12,782 bases of DNA from Arenibacter sp963972175 (lineage in GTDB: Bacteria > Bacteroidota > Bacteroidia > Flavobacteriales > Flavobacteriaceae): positions 1 through 12,782 of the forward strand of contig CAXAVP010000119.1 of assembly GCA_963972175.1 (NCBI GenBank). Reading direction: 5' to 3'. Position 1 is the first letter of the stretch. Every line of letters starts with the position of its first letter. Shown here one piece after another: positions 1-7,107 of this stretch. A program made the translations under genes and the position numbers. The notes beneath the pieces were generated by a model that saw nothing but the letters and a program-made list of their open reading frames with translations, did not search any database and was not told the origin of the DNA.

Positions 1-146
1 TGGTTTCACTACAGCATAACCTGTACATACTTTCTGTTGCACTTGTCCTCATCTTTCAATGGACGGGCGTTACCCGCTACACTGCACTGTGGTGTCCGGA
101 CTTTCCTCTCCCTGCATAATACGGGGAGCGATAAGGCGACCTGCTT
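1..146 (-). ncRNA. rnpB: RNase P RNA (bacterial type), 5' part, cut by the window edge
   Basis: This is the catalytic RNA of ribonuclease P, which removes the 5' leader from tRNA precursors. Read on the minus strand, the transcript begins with AAGCAGGTCGCC near 146. It then carries the near-universal GAGGAAAGTCC of the P4/CR-I region (complement of 98-108), followed by GGACACCACAGTGCAG and the GGGTAACGCCCG element (complement of 64-75). An ACAGAAAGTATGTACAGG stretch follows nearer the left edge. These match class A RNase P RNA in order and spacing. The 3' half, including the other strand of P4 and P1, lies outside the window. The 5' end is inferred from the promoter box just upstream and is good to a few bases. 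The gene is divergent from dnaX. Confidence 0.93.
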
Positions 147-149
147 GTG

Positions 150-157
150 CAAAGGTA
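150..157 (-). promoter_or_regulatory. -7 promoter box of rnpB (TACCTTTG)
   Basis: On the minus strand this reads TACCTTTG, a perfect match to the Bacteroidota primary-sigma -7 consensus TAnnTTTG. It lies 4 bases before the proposed first base of the RNase P RNA, which is the expected distance to a start site. No clear TTTG -33 box is seen at the usual distance; the place is taken by a T-rich stretch. Confidence 0.6.
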
Positions 158-222
158 GTTCAATTGTTGATAAATAAAATACTAAACAAAGTTAAATACC
201 CCTATAAATAGGATGCTATTTT

Positions 223-230
223 TATATTTG
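223..230 (+). promoter_or_regulatory. candidate -7 promoter box of dnaX (TATATTTG)
   Basis: TATATTTG is a perfect match to the Bacteroidota -7 consensus TAnnTTTG on the plus strand, 51 bases before the proposed TTG start of dnaX. A start site near 235 would give a leader of roughly 45-50 nt. No convincing -33 TTTG is seen, so support rests on the -7 box and the position. The interval to the rnpB box (150-157) forms a compact divergent promoter region. Confidence 0.4.
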
Positions 231-281
231 TAATTCAATAACGGCAAGTACATTTATTTGCCAAAAGTTAAGTTAATAGTC

Positions 282-1364
282 TTGGAACCTTTTATTGTAT
301 CTGCCCGAAAATACAGGCCCCAAACATTTAAGGATGTTGTTGGGCAACAGGCTATTACCAATACTTTGACCAATGCCATTGACAATAATCACTTGGCACA
401 GGCCTTATTGTTTACCGGCCCCAGAGGTGTTGGTAAAACCAGCTGCGCCCGTATCTTGGCCAAGCAGATCAACCAAGAGGGCAGGGAAGATGAAGAAGAG
501 GATTTTGCCTTTAACATTTTTGAGCTAGATGCCGCTTCCAACAACTCTGTGGATGACATTAGGGAGCTTACCAGCCAGGTGCGTATACCTCCCCAGGTAG
601 GCAAATACAAGGTCTATATTATTGATGAGGTACACATGTTGTCCCAAGCGGCCTTTAATGCTTTCCTAAAGACCCTGGAGGAGCCACCGGCACATGCCAT
701 ATTTATCCTGGCCACAACAGAGAAACATAAAATTATACCCACCATCCTTTCGCGCTGCCAGATTTTTGATTTTAAGCGTATAACAGTAAAGGATGCCGCT
801 GAATATTTGAAATACATTGCCCAAAGTCAAGACATAGAGGCCGAGGACGATGCCCTGCATATCATAGCCCAAAAAGCAGATGGTGCTATGCGGGATGCCC
901 TTTCCATATTTGACCGTGTAGTGAGCTATTGCGGAAAGAATTTAACACGAAAGGCCGTTACCGAGAATTTAAATGTCCTGGATTACGATACGTACTTTAA
1001 TGCTACAGAGCTTATCTTAGATCACGACATCCCTGGTCTCTTGATACTTTTTAACGAAACTTTGTCCAAGGGATTTGACGGACATCATTTTATAAGTGGC
1101 TTGGCCTCGCATTTCAGGGATTTAATGGTATGCCAGCACCAAAACACCATTGCCCTTTTAGAAGTTGGGGAAGATGCTAAAAAACAATATAGCGAACAGT
1201 CCAAAAAAGCATCGCGACCTTTTCTGCTGCATGCCATAGACTTGGCCAACGACTGCGACATAAAATACAAATCCAGTAAAAATCAACGTCTACTGGTAGA
1301 ATTGACCCTAATGAAATTGGCCTCCATTGATTTTGATGGAGAAAAAAAAAATCTGAATTCCTAG
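282..1364 (+). CDS. dnaX: DNA polymerase III subunit gamma (short DnaX, zero-frame product)
   Basis: Without a shift, translation ends at TAG 1362-1364 after 360 residues, four residues (NLNS) past the A10 run. This product keeps clamp-loader domains I-III. Walker A GPRGVGKTS lies near residues 46-54, Walker B VYIIDEVH follows, and then sensor 1 with the SRC motif (ILATTEKH...LSRC), sensor 2 GAMRDALS, and the collar-domain NQRLLVE. The start is placed at TTG 282, giving MEPFIVSARKYRP, because family members begin at that point. An earlier TTG at 258 would add eight residues with no family match, and no in-frame ATG is available. The zinc-binding cysteines of E. coli DnaX are absent; the stretch between Walker A and FELDAASNN is acidic instead. 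Gamma-like truncation by frameshift is known for E. coli and Thermus; that it happens here is inferred. Confidence 0.8.
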   Translation: MEPFIVSARKYRPQTFKDVVGQQAITNTLTNAIDNNHLAQALLFTGPRGVGKTSCARILAKQINQEGREDEEEDFAFNIFELDAASNNSVDDIRELTSQVRIPPQVGKYKVYIIDEVHMLSQAAFNAFLKTLEEPPAHAIFILATTEKHKIIPTILSRCQIFDFKRITVKDAAEYLKYIAQSQDIEAEDDALHIIAQKADGAMRDALSIFDRVVSYCGKNLTRKAVTENLNVLDYDTYFNATELILDHDIPGLLILFNETLSKGFDGHHFISGLASHFRDLMVCQHQNTIALLEVGEDAKKQYSEQSKKASRPFLLHAIDLANDCDIKYKSSKNQRLLVELTLMKLASIDFDGEKKNLNS

Positions 1365-2089
1365 GGAGCGGTAAGTTCAGGCCCCATTTTATAATACCCG
1401 CCTCACACTACAAGGCATCCCCCTCACAACAGAATACAGAGACCAAGGGAAGCAATACCGAACAAAATCAACAGCATAGCAAATCAACGGCTCAGCCAGC
1501 CCCTAAAACAGCAGCTGACCCTATACAAGAACGGCCCAAAGAAGCCGCACAAGCCATTGGTCCCAGCGACCACAAAACGGCCACTGCTCCCACACCCAAG
1601 CCGAAAATAAACCTAAAGAACCCTAAAAAGAGAGTATCCGGACTGTCCATTTCCAGTTTAAAGGCAAAAAAAGAACACGAGCTCAACAAAAAAGAGGTGG
1701 TGATAGATGAAAAAAATCTCCCTAGAAGCCCCTTTACGGAAGAGGAAATGCAAAAACATTGGGCCGATTTCGTGGAAATTCTGGACCAGAATGGACGTAA
1801 AATATTGGCATCCAACCTGCATTCCGATGTACCCAAACTGCTAAAAGATCACACCATTTGGATAGAGCTGCCCAATGGTACCATGAAAAAAGAGATTGAA
1901 CGGGACAAGTACGACTTAATGGAGTACTTAAAACTAAAACTCGACAATCATTTTATTGAACTAAAAATCACGGTTAACGAAGCCACCGCTAAAAAGTTTG
2001 CCTTTACCCCAGAGGAAAAATATGAAAAACTAAGGGAGAAGAACCCTGTTATAGATTTGCTTAGACAAGAGTTTGATCTAGACGTCTAG
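282..2089 (+). CDS. dnaX: DNA polymerase III subunit tau (full-length DnaX, made by a -1 shift at 1342-1351)
   Basis: Tau is the full clamp-loader ATPase subunit of DNA polymerase III; its C-terminal part links the loader to the polymerase and helicase. Reading frame 0 from 282 through the A10 run and then frame -1 to the TAG at 2087-2089 gives 602 residues, a normal length for flavobacterial DnaX. The -1 frame stays open without a stop from 1349 to 2086. It encodes a K-S-E-F-L junction, a Q/T/P/A-rich linker (about 1376-1610), an RVSGLSISSLKAKKE motif (about 1640-1680) and an acidic/basic helical C-terminus ending DLDV. This C-terminal part resembles tau of other flavobacteria. The frame was traced codon by codon. 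The alternatives are a homopolymer sequencing error or a true frameshift mutation, but conservation of the whole -1 frame shows that both frames are under selection. The gene ends in a palindrome shared with the convergent gene. Confidence 0.82.
1342..1351 (+). promoter_or_regulatory. A10 slippery run in dnaX (programmed frameshift or transcriptional slippage site)
   Basis: Ten consecutive A follow GGAG (1338-1341). In frame 0 the codons are GAA AAA AAA AAT, so an A AAA AAA heptamer (1343-1349) lies in the right register for tandem -1 slippage. The zero frame stops 11 bases past the run, while the -1 frame is open for another 735 bases to the tau terminus. RNA polymerase slippage to A11 or A8 would also restore the tau frame, as known for the Thermus dnaX run. 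No strong downstream hairpin is visible (only weak pairing of 1368-1372 with 1396-1401), which slightly favours transcriptional slippage. Confidence 0.7.
2078..2089. repeat. 12-bp perfect palindrome shared by two convergent stop codons
   Basis: CTAGACGTCTAG is its own reverse complement. On the plus strand it holds the last codons of dnaX (GAC GTC TAG). On the minus strand it holds the last codons of the TMEM220-like gene (also GAC GTC TAG). The two genes therefore overlap tail to tail by 12 bases, and both end in Asp-Val-stop. It is too short and lacks a T tract, so it is not a recognisable intrinsic terminator by itself. Confidence 0.85.
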
Positions 2090-2440
2090 GCCATTTCTGG
2101 CAACCTTGATCCTCCAGGCATAGAACAACATTACCAAAGCCATAAGCAATAAGCCCAAAGATTCCCTGGCATGCTCAATATTATTAATATCCCCTGCCCC
2201 TATGGATACCCCCTCAAACTCATTGGGCCAAAAGACATAGGCTCCCAATAAATAAACAAAAGAAATTACTACGGGAAGCAACAAAGGCAATTTTTGTATA
2301 GCAAACAAAAAGGACAGCAGAGCGGCTACCCCATAAATAAAATACCACAACAATGGATCTGGATCATTGTATTGTAAAACAGCTGCCCATACAAACAATA
2401 GGGCAAACACCGCTGAAAGTACCTTGTATACGCTTAACAT
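2078..2440 (-). CDS. TMEM220-like small membrane protein
   Basis: This 120-residue integral membrane protein has four predicted hydrophobic helices near residues 5-22, 30-47, 51-70 and 94-110. Between the first two lies QYNDPDPLLW (23-32), the motif I associate with the transmembrane protein 220 family (PF15071), whose biochemical role is unknown. A conserved-looking ARESLGL precedes the last helix. The ATG lies one base past the eboF stop, so the gene is the last member of the ebo-type operon. Its position suggests a role alongside that pathway, perhaps in the membrane step, but that is inference. It converges on dnaX with a 12-nt overlap. Confidence 0.8.
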   Translation of the reverse strand: MLSVYKVLSAVFALLFVWAAVLQYNDPDPLLWYFIYGVAALLSFLFAIQKLPLLLPVVISFVYLLGAYVFWPNEFEGVSIGAGDINNIEHARESLGLLLMALVMLFYAWRIKVARNGLDV

Positions 2441-2441
2441 C

Positions 2442-3818
2442 TTAGCCTTCTATTAAATGATCTTCTATAATACCACATACTTCCGTTGCCAACAAGGTAT
2501 CGCCCAAACCAAGGTTCTTTTTATTGGTTATAAAAACTGGATGATCATTGACATCTTCCGGAATCCTGCCGTGCGAACCCTTTATTAGACTTGCATCAAG
2601 AGGGATAATATCCATTACCGTTCTAAAGCCCAGTTTTTTCTTCAACAACTTCCATATGACCTTGGGCATAACCAGTTTATCCTTTGGATTGGTAAGCATC
2701 TCTACCGGATCATAGCCCGGTTTTTTATGGATGTCCACCATTCTTGCGTAATCTGGAGCTTTTTGGTCATCCATCCAAAAATAATAGGTAAACCAGGAAT
2801 CCTTATCCGCAATAGCCACCAAATCCCCAGAACGATCGTGATCCAAGCCCATCTCCTTTAATTCAGGACCACTAAGTACGCGCTCTACGCCCTTAACGCC
2901 TTGTAGTATATTTTTAACCGTTTCTATTTCCTTAGGGTCTTTTACATAAATATGCGCCAATTGATGGTCCGCAACTGCAAAGGCCTTACTGGCCCCGGCA
3001 TCCAAGAGTTCCAAACCTCTTTCTATGCGCACATTTAGATAACCTTCTTGTCGCAATTTTCTATTTAAATGTATAGGATTGTTTACATTGGTTATCCCAT
3101 ACTCCGAAAGCAAAATAATATTTGCCGATTGTTTTTCATAGTAACGCACCAACTGCTCCACAACGGCGTCTATCTCCCTTAAATCCTTACCTATTACATT
3201 TTGATCTGTCCCGTAACGTTGCATATTATAATCCAAATGGGGCAAATACACCAAGGTTAAGGTAGGGTTGTGCAAGGCATCGGTCTTTATAGTGGCATCA
3301 GCGATCCACTGACTGGATTTTATGGAGGTTTTAGGCCCCCAAAAGTGAAACAATGGAAAGGTGCCCAGCTCTGCTTGTAAGCTGTCACGCAGCTCCGCAG
3401 GAAAGGAATACACATCGGGAATTTTTCTTCCGTCTGCCAAATAATTGGGCCTGGGGGTTACACTATAATCCACACTGGAATACATATTATACCACCAGAA
3501 CATATTGGCGCATGTAAAATCCTTATTTTTTTTCTTTAGTTTTTCCCAGATTTTTTCGCTTTGAACAAGCCTGTTGGACTGTCGCCAGAACTTCACCTCA
3601 TGCTCCTCCTTAAAATACCAACCATTGGCCACAATACCGTGTTGGGCAGGTGTCTTACCCGTTAAATAAGTTGCCTGTGCCGAACAGGTCACTGCGGGTA
3701 GCTGCGGGGTAATACTTGCAGATGCACCCTTGTTTAGAAAAGATTTTATAAAAGGTGTATGCTCCCCAATTAGACCATGGGTTAAGCCAACGACATTAAT
3801 TACAACGGTTTTCTCCAT
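2442..3818 (-). CDS. eboF: EboF-like protein, alkaline phosphatase / nucleotide pyrophosphatase superfamily
   Basis: This 458-residue protein has the alkaline-phosphatase/phosphodiesterase fold and no signal peptide, so it is likely cytoplasmic. The nucleophile region PAVTCSAQATYLTG (41-54) supplies Thr44 as candidate nucleophile, followed by AQHGIVANGWY (58-68). HLDYNMQRYG (194-203) aligns with the superfamily DxxGHxxG, and LSEYGI (237-242) with SDHG. GSHG near 414-417 supplies the last histidine, His416. Several usual metal ligands are changed: Asn8 for the first Asp, Gln200 for His, and Glu239-Tyr240 for Asp-His. I believe SEYG is common in this subfamily, so the gene is probably intact and not decayed. 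The ATG follows the eboE stop directly (TAAATG), implying coupled translation. The substrate is unknown; hydrolysis of a phosphate or phosphodiester on the pathway intermediate is a reasonable guess. Confidence 0.82.
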   Translation of the reverse strand: MEKTVVINVVGLTHGLIGEHTPFIKSFLNKGASASITPQLPAVTCSAQATYLTGKTPAQHGIVANGWYFKEEHEVKFWRQSNRLVQSEKIWEKLKKKNKDFTCANMFWWYNMYSSVDYSVTPRPNYLADGRKIPDVYSFPAELRDSLQAELGTFPLFHFWGPKTSIKSSQWIADATIKTDALHNPTLTLVYLPHLDYNMQRYGTDQNVIGKDLREIDAVVEQLVRYYEKQSANIILLSEYGITNVNNPIHLNRKLRQEGYLNVRIERGLELLDAGASKAFAVADHQLAHIYVKDPKEIETVKNILQGVKGVERVLSGPELKEMGLDHDRSGDLVAIADKDSWFTYYFWMDDQKAPDYARMVDIHKKPGYDPVEMLTNPKDKLVMPKVIWKLLKKKLGFRTVMDIIPLDASLIKGSHGRIPEDVNDHPVFITNKKNLGLGDTLLATEVCGIIEDHLIEG

Positions 3819-5015
3819 TTATTTCAACTTGCTTTTTAACCATTCAATTTCACGAACAATGGAACTGGACAATTCTGCCTTTAAGGCTTGTGGCAATACA
3901 TCCCAAGTATAGGTCTCTATCTCCAATTGATCTGAAAACTTCTTGTTCTTTAGATATTCCAAAACCTTAATTATCTGGTCTTGGGTAGAAAACAACTGAC
4001 CGTATTTTTCCAAAAATATAGGTACATGAAAATGGGCCCTTAGTTCTGATCGACTTTCCTTTTTGGCCAAAACCTGGGGCAAATCTCCATAAGTTATGAC
4101 TTTATCGCCAACTTTTTCTGTTACCTGATGTAGATAGGTTGGCTCGTCAAATTGTGCCAATGACTCCCATACCTCTTCCCTGTTTTCTTCGTTGAACAAA
4201 ATTTTCAGCGCCGAACTCACCTGTATTTTCCCAACCTTAATACCGGCCCTTTCAAATTTTTCCAGTGTCATTTTCGGCTCTTCGTAGGCCAAGGAAAAAT
4301 GGCAAACATCATAGCATACCATTATATGTCTCAATACCAATTCCTTGGCTTGGTTCTCCCCACATCCCAAATTTGCCATCAGCAGCTTACTGGCTATAGG
4401 CAATAAATAGGATTCATAAAAATAAAGGACTTCGTCACTATTTTCAATCATCCCATCCGGTTCCGGCTCAATATCCAAATGCAGGTGTTTACCTGTATTT
4501 TTTTCAATTTCAACCAATTGTAGAACAATCTGCGCCATGTTCCCAGCCCCAATACCAAAAGCTTTGTCCAATGCCTCTTCAGAACCGTGCCAATGCTTAT
4601 AACTAACGGGTGAGGTAGAGATACCGCCAGAGATACCCGGAGGCACTAAAAATGCCAACTGATTAAAAAGCCTTTGGGTATACTCCAACCTTTCATTGGT
4701 AGTCCAATCCGGGGCATGTACCAGATCTTTTACCCGTTCATTATGAAAATTACCATAAGGAAAGCCGTTCATGGTAAAGACATACAATTGATTGGTCTCC
4801 AACCAATCCTTGAACTCCTGTAAGCTATTCCCTTCGTCCAAGCCTAAACTGGCTACATTGGACAAACGCAATCCAATGCCAAAGGCCTTTTCCTTTGAAA
4901 CTGCCTCTTTAATCTTGGAAAGATAGGTTTTAAGACTGTCAAAGGTCTGTTCCCAATCCTCGCCAGGATGTATATTGGTACAATAACTTAAGTGGTATTT
5001 ATCATCTATTAACAT
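3819..5015 (-). CDS. eboE: EboE-like protein, xylose isomerase-type TIM barrel
   Basis: The protein has 398 residues and matches the metabolite-traffic protein EboE family, which resembles sugar phosphate isomerases/epimerases (AP endonuclease 2-like TIM barrels). Diagnostic segments are HLSYCTNIHPGE (8-19), TMNGFPYGNFH (81-91), HLDIEPEPDG (179-188), CYDVCHF (234-240), KIQVSSAL (263-270), HFHVPIF (328-334) and ETYTWDVLP (367-375). The Glu, Asp and His residues in these strand ends are where this fold usually binds a divalent metal. The start is ATG 5015, overlapping the eboD stop by 7 nt. No signal peptide is seen. The reaction is unknown; an isomerisation or epimerisation of a carbocyclic or sugar-like intermediate made with EboD is an inference. 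Confidence 0.85.
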   Translation of the reverse strand: MLIDDKYHLSYCTNIHPGEDWEQTFDSLKTYLSKIKEAVSKEKAFGIGLRLSNVASLGLDEGNSLQEFKDWLETNQLYVFTMNGFPYGNFHNERVKDLVHAPDWTTNERLEYTQRLFNQLAFLVPPGISGGISTSPVSYKHWHGSEEALDKAFGIGAGNMAQIVLQLVEIEKNTGKHLHLDIEPEPDGMIENSDEVLYFYESYLLPIASKLLMANLGCGENQAKELVLRHIMVCYDVCHFSLAYEEPKMTLEKFERAGIKVGKIQVSSALKILFNEENREEVWESLAQFDEPTYLHQVTEKVGDKVITYGDLPQVLAKKESRSELRAHFHVPIFLEKYGQLFSTQDQIIKVLEYLKNKKFSDQLEIETYTWDVLPQALKAELSSSIVREIEWLKSKLK

Positions 5016-6190
5016 ATGCTATTGGAAACTTTGGACTTGTACATTTCTTTTAACCAAACTATGGCATTTCTCATCATATTAATATCTATCTCATGCACAT
5101 CGTGCTTAGCTCCTATCCTAGAGATAAGGGTTATGGTAAGTTCTCCTCCCAAATGCTCCCTAAACTCCTGAATACCGCCCAGTAACTCTTCCAATTCATC
5201 ATCACTATCCAGTGGGATACAGAGGTTAAAACCTATATCTTCCAAAACTTTTAGTATACGATCCAGGGTAACCTTATCTATATGTCCTGTAAAATGGGCA
5301 TATACCAGATCTACTGCCATACCAATGGCCACTGCTTCCCCATGTCGCAATTGGTAATTGGTCATATACTCCAATTTATGGGCCGCCCAATGACCAAAAT
5401 CCAACGGCCTGGAGGAACCGCTTTCAAAAGGGTCGCCCCCTTGTGCTATATGCTCCATATGCATCTGGGCACAACGGTAGATTAAATACTCCATTGCCTC
5501 CATATCCCTGGCCTGTAACCTTGCACTATTATCCTCCAAGAATCCGAAGAAGTTTTCATCCTTGATCAGTGCCACTTTTACCGCCTCTGCAATGCCCGAA
5601 ATCCAATCGCGCTCTTCCAGAGTGGTTAAAAAATGTCTGTCATTTATAATGGCATAGGCCGGGGCAAAGGTGCCCAAGAAATTCTTTTTCCCAAATATAT
5701 TGATACTGTTTTTTACTCCCACAGCAGAATCGTTCTGCGACAATACCGTAGTAGGTATCCTAATTAGCTTCACCCCTCTATGGGCAATGGCGGCAGCATA
5801 ACCCCCCATGTCTATAACGGCGCCCCCGCCAATGGCAACGACAAATGAATGCCTACAAATACCATTATTGTTTACGGCCTCTAAGATGGTTTCTACAATG
5901 CTATAATCGTTTTTACACTGCTCTCCCCCGGGAACCGAGATGAGCTCGGTTAAATTCACCACTGAACCAAACTCCCTACAATAAGCGTTAATCTGCCCCA
6001 CTAATTCCGGATGACACTCCTGAACACCACTATCTATCACAAAAAGCACCTTTACATTGCCCTTTGGGTTATAGCCATTGATCAGCTCTTTGAACAATGG
6101 GTTGTTAAGCCCAAAAAGATGTTCCGTAAAATGGAGCTTGTACTCATAGGTGACTTTAAATGATTGTTCTATTGGTTTATAATGTGACAT
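5009..6190 (-). CDS. eboD: EboD-like protein, 3-dehydroquinate synthase-type sugar phosphate cyclase
   Basis: This 393-residue protein has the dehydroquinate-synthase fold. The NAD-binding glycines are AIGGGAVIDMGG (119-130), followed by RIPTTVLSQNDSAVGVKNSIN (144-164). AEAVKVALI (201-209) carries Glu202 and Lys205. RPLDFGHWAAH (261-271) carries His267 and His271, and LRHGEAVAIGM (281-291) carries His283. Glu202, His267 and His283 are the expected metal ligands. True DHQ synthases usually read LNxGHT, whereas here it is LDFGHW, an Asn-to-Asp change at a substrate-contact position, and the Arg before it is one residue closer. DSxVGxKxxxN reads DSAVGVKNSIN instead of the usual DSSVGGKTGVN. This, with the operon context, argues for a paralogue acting on another sugar phosphate and against the shikimate enzyme AroB. 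It starts at ATG 6190, 11 nt after the eboC stop. Confidence 0.86.
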   Translation of the reverse strand: MSHYKPIEQSFKVTYEYKLHFTEHLFGLNNPLFKELINGYNPKGNVKVLFVIDSGVQECHPELVGQINAYCREFGSVVNLTELISVPGGEQCKNDYSIVETILEAVNNNGICRHSFVVAIGGGAVIDMGGYAAAIAHRGVKLIRIPTTVLSQNDSAVGVKNSINIFGKKNFLGTFAPAYAIINDRHFLTTLEERDWISGIAEAVKVALIKDENFFGFLEDNSARLQARDMEAMEYLIYRCAQMHMEHIAQGGDPFESGSSRPLDFGHWAAHKLEYMTNYQLRHGEAVAIGMAVDLVYAHFTGHIDKVTLDRILKVLEDIGFNLCIPLDSDDELEELLGGIQEFREHLGGELTITLISRIGAKHDVHEIDINMMRNAIVWLKEMYKSKVSNSIC

Positions 6191-6201
6191 TCGCTATAAG
6201 A

Positions 6202-7107
6202 TTAAGTAACTGCAAACAGTTTGGATAAATAAATTGATAAGGGCAGTAATAACAAGGTTACCAATCCCACCCACCAATAGGAAAATCCTACAGCCATGGT
6301 AGCATCCAGCAGTATGATAGCTATTACGCCGGCCTTAACGGCCTTTTTTATATTATTAGGTGAATTGTCCCTGTAAGCCCCGATCAAAGGCTTGAAGACA
6401 AAAAAGGAAAAGAGCAGTAAAAAGGGAACAGCTTCCAACAAATTGCGGCCCGTTGTTAAAAAAAGTACAATGAGCCCCAGGATAACGGAGGCATAAAGGC
6501 AACCGGAAAAAATGATGTGACTTTTATTATCTCCATGAACCTCCCCCCTACTGATCAGGGTGATGGCGGCAATATATACAATGGGAAGTACCAAGTACCA
6601 CCAATTGTCAAAACTTCCTAGAAGGGTTATACCCATTAAAAGATTCAATCCCCTACAGCCCCCCATAGTAAGAGGTCCAAAAATGCCGTGATGCTTGGCT
6701 ACTGCATCATACAATAATATAAAAATCCCCAGTACAAAGGCTATAATCCCGCTCATCTGGTTTACCATAAAAGCAAGCAAAACACCTATATTAAGTAAAA
6801 TCCCTCCAAAAATAGCAGCTGACCTCAACGGAATTAAACCAGATGGAATAGGTCTTTCAGGGCGTTCAATCTTATCCAATTTAAGATCAAACACATCATT
6901 TAGCACTACCCCTGCCGCATAAATAAAAATGGAGGCAAAGGCCAATAACAAAAATGCCGATAGTCTACTGGATTCCCATATACCATCCATGGGTACATTG
7001 ACAAAATATCCGGAAATAGCCGCTCCCGCAAAAATGTCCGCAGCGGCAGTCGGCAAATTGGCTGGCCTAGCAAGTCGCAAATATCCTTTAACTACAGGAT
7101 TCATCAT
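6202..7107 (-). CDS. eboC: EboC-like UbiA-family prenyltransferase
   Basis: This 301-residue integral membrane protein has about eight or nine hydrophobic helices. The first aspartate-rich motif NDVFDLKLD (70-78) fits UbiA NDxxDxxxD and is followed by RPERPIPSG (82-90). LLYDAVAKHHGIFGPLTMGG (131-150) and CRGLN (151-155) are typical of the EboC branch. The second motif region, near GAYRDNSPNNIKKA (243-256), is weaker than in UbiA or MenA. The family joins a polyprenyl diphosphate to an acceptor in the membrane. Here the acceptor is unknown, and prenylation to anchor an intermediate in the membrane is one inferred role. The start codon overlaps the eboB stop (ATGA, with a second ATG directly after it, so either Met could be used). 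Confidence 0.87.
   Translation of the reverse strand: MMNPVVKGYLRLARPANLPTAAADIFAGAAISGYFVNVPMDGIWESSRLSAFLLLAFASIFIYAAGVVLNDVFDLKLDKIERPERPIPSGLIPLRSAAIFGGILLNIGVLLAFMVNQMSGIIAFVLGIFILLYDAVAKHHGIFGPLTMGGCRGLNLLMGITLLGSFDNWWYLVLPIVYIAAITLISRGEVHGDNKSHIIFSGCLYASVILGLIVLFLTTGRNLLEAVPFLLLFSFFVFKPLIGAYRDNSPNNIKKAVKAGVIAIILLDATMAVGFSYWWVGLVTLLLLPLSIYLSKLFAVT

Noticed and set aside
1365..2089. dnaX as a pseudogene broken by a frameshift
   Set aside because: The whole -1 frame is open and encodes a family-like tau C-terminus, and the break is exactly at an A10 run, the known kind of site for programmed dnaX frameshifting. An error or recent mutation remains possible but is less likely.
1697..2089. 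A separate 130-residue gene starting with ATG 1697
   Set aside because: Its protein continues upstream in the same frame to the A10 run with tau-like sequence, so it is the C-terminal part of dnaX and not an independent gene.
5009..6190. aroB, the shikimate-pathway dehydroquinate synthase
   Set aside because: Substituted active-site residues and its place between eboC and eboE point to EboD.
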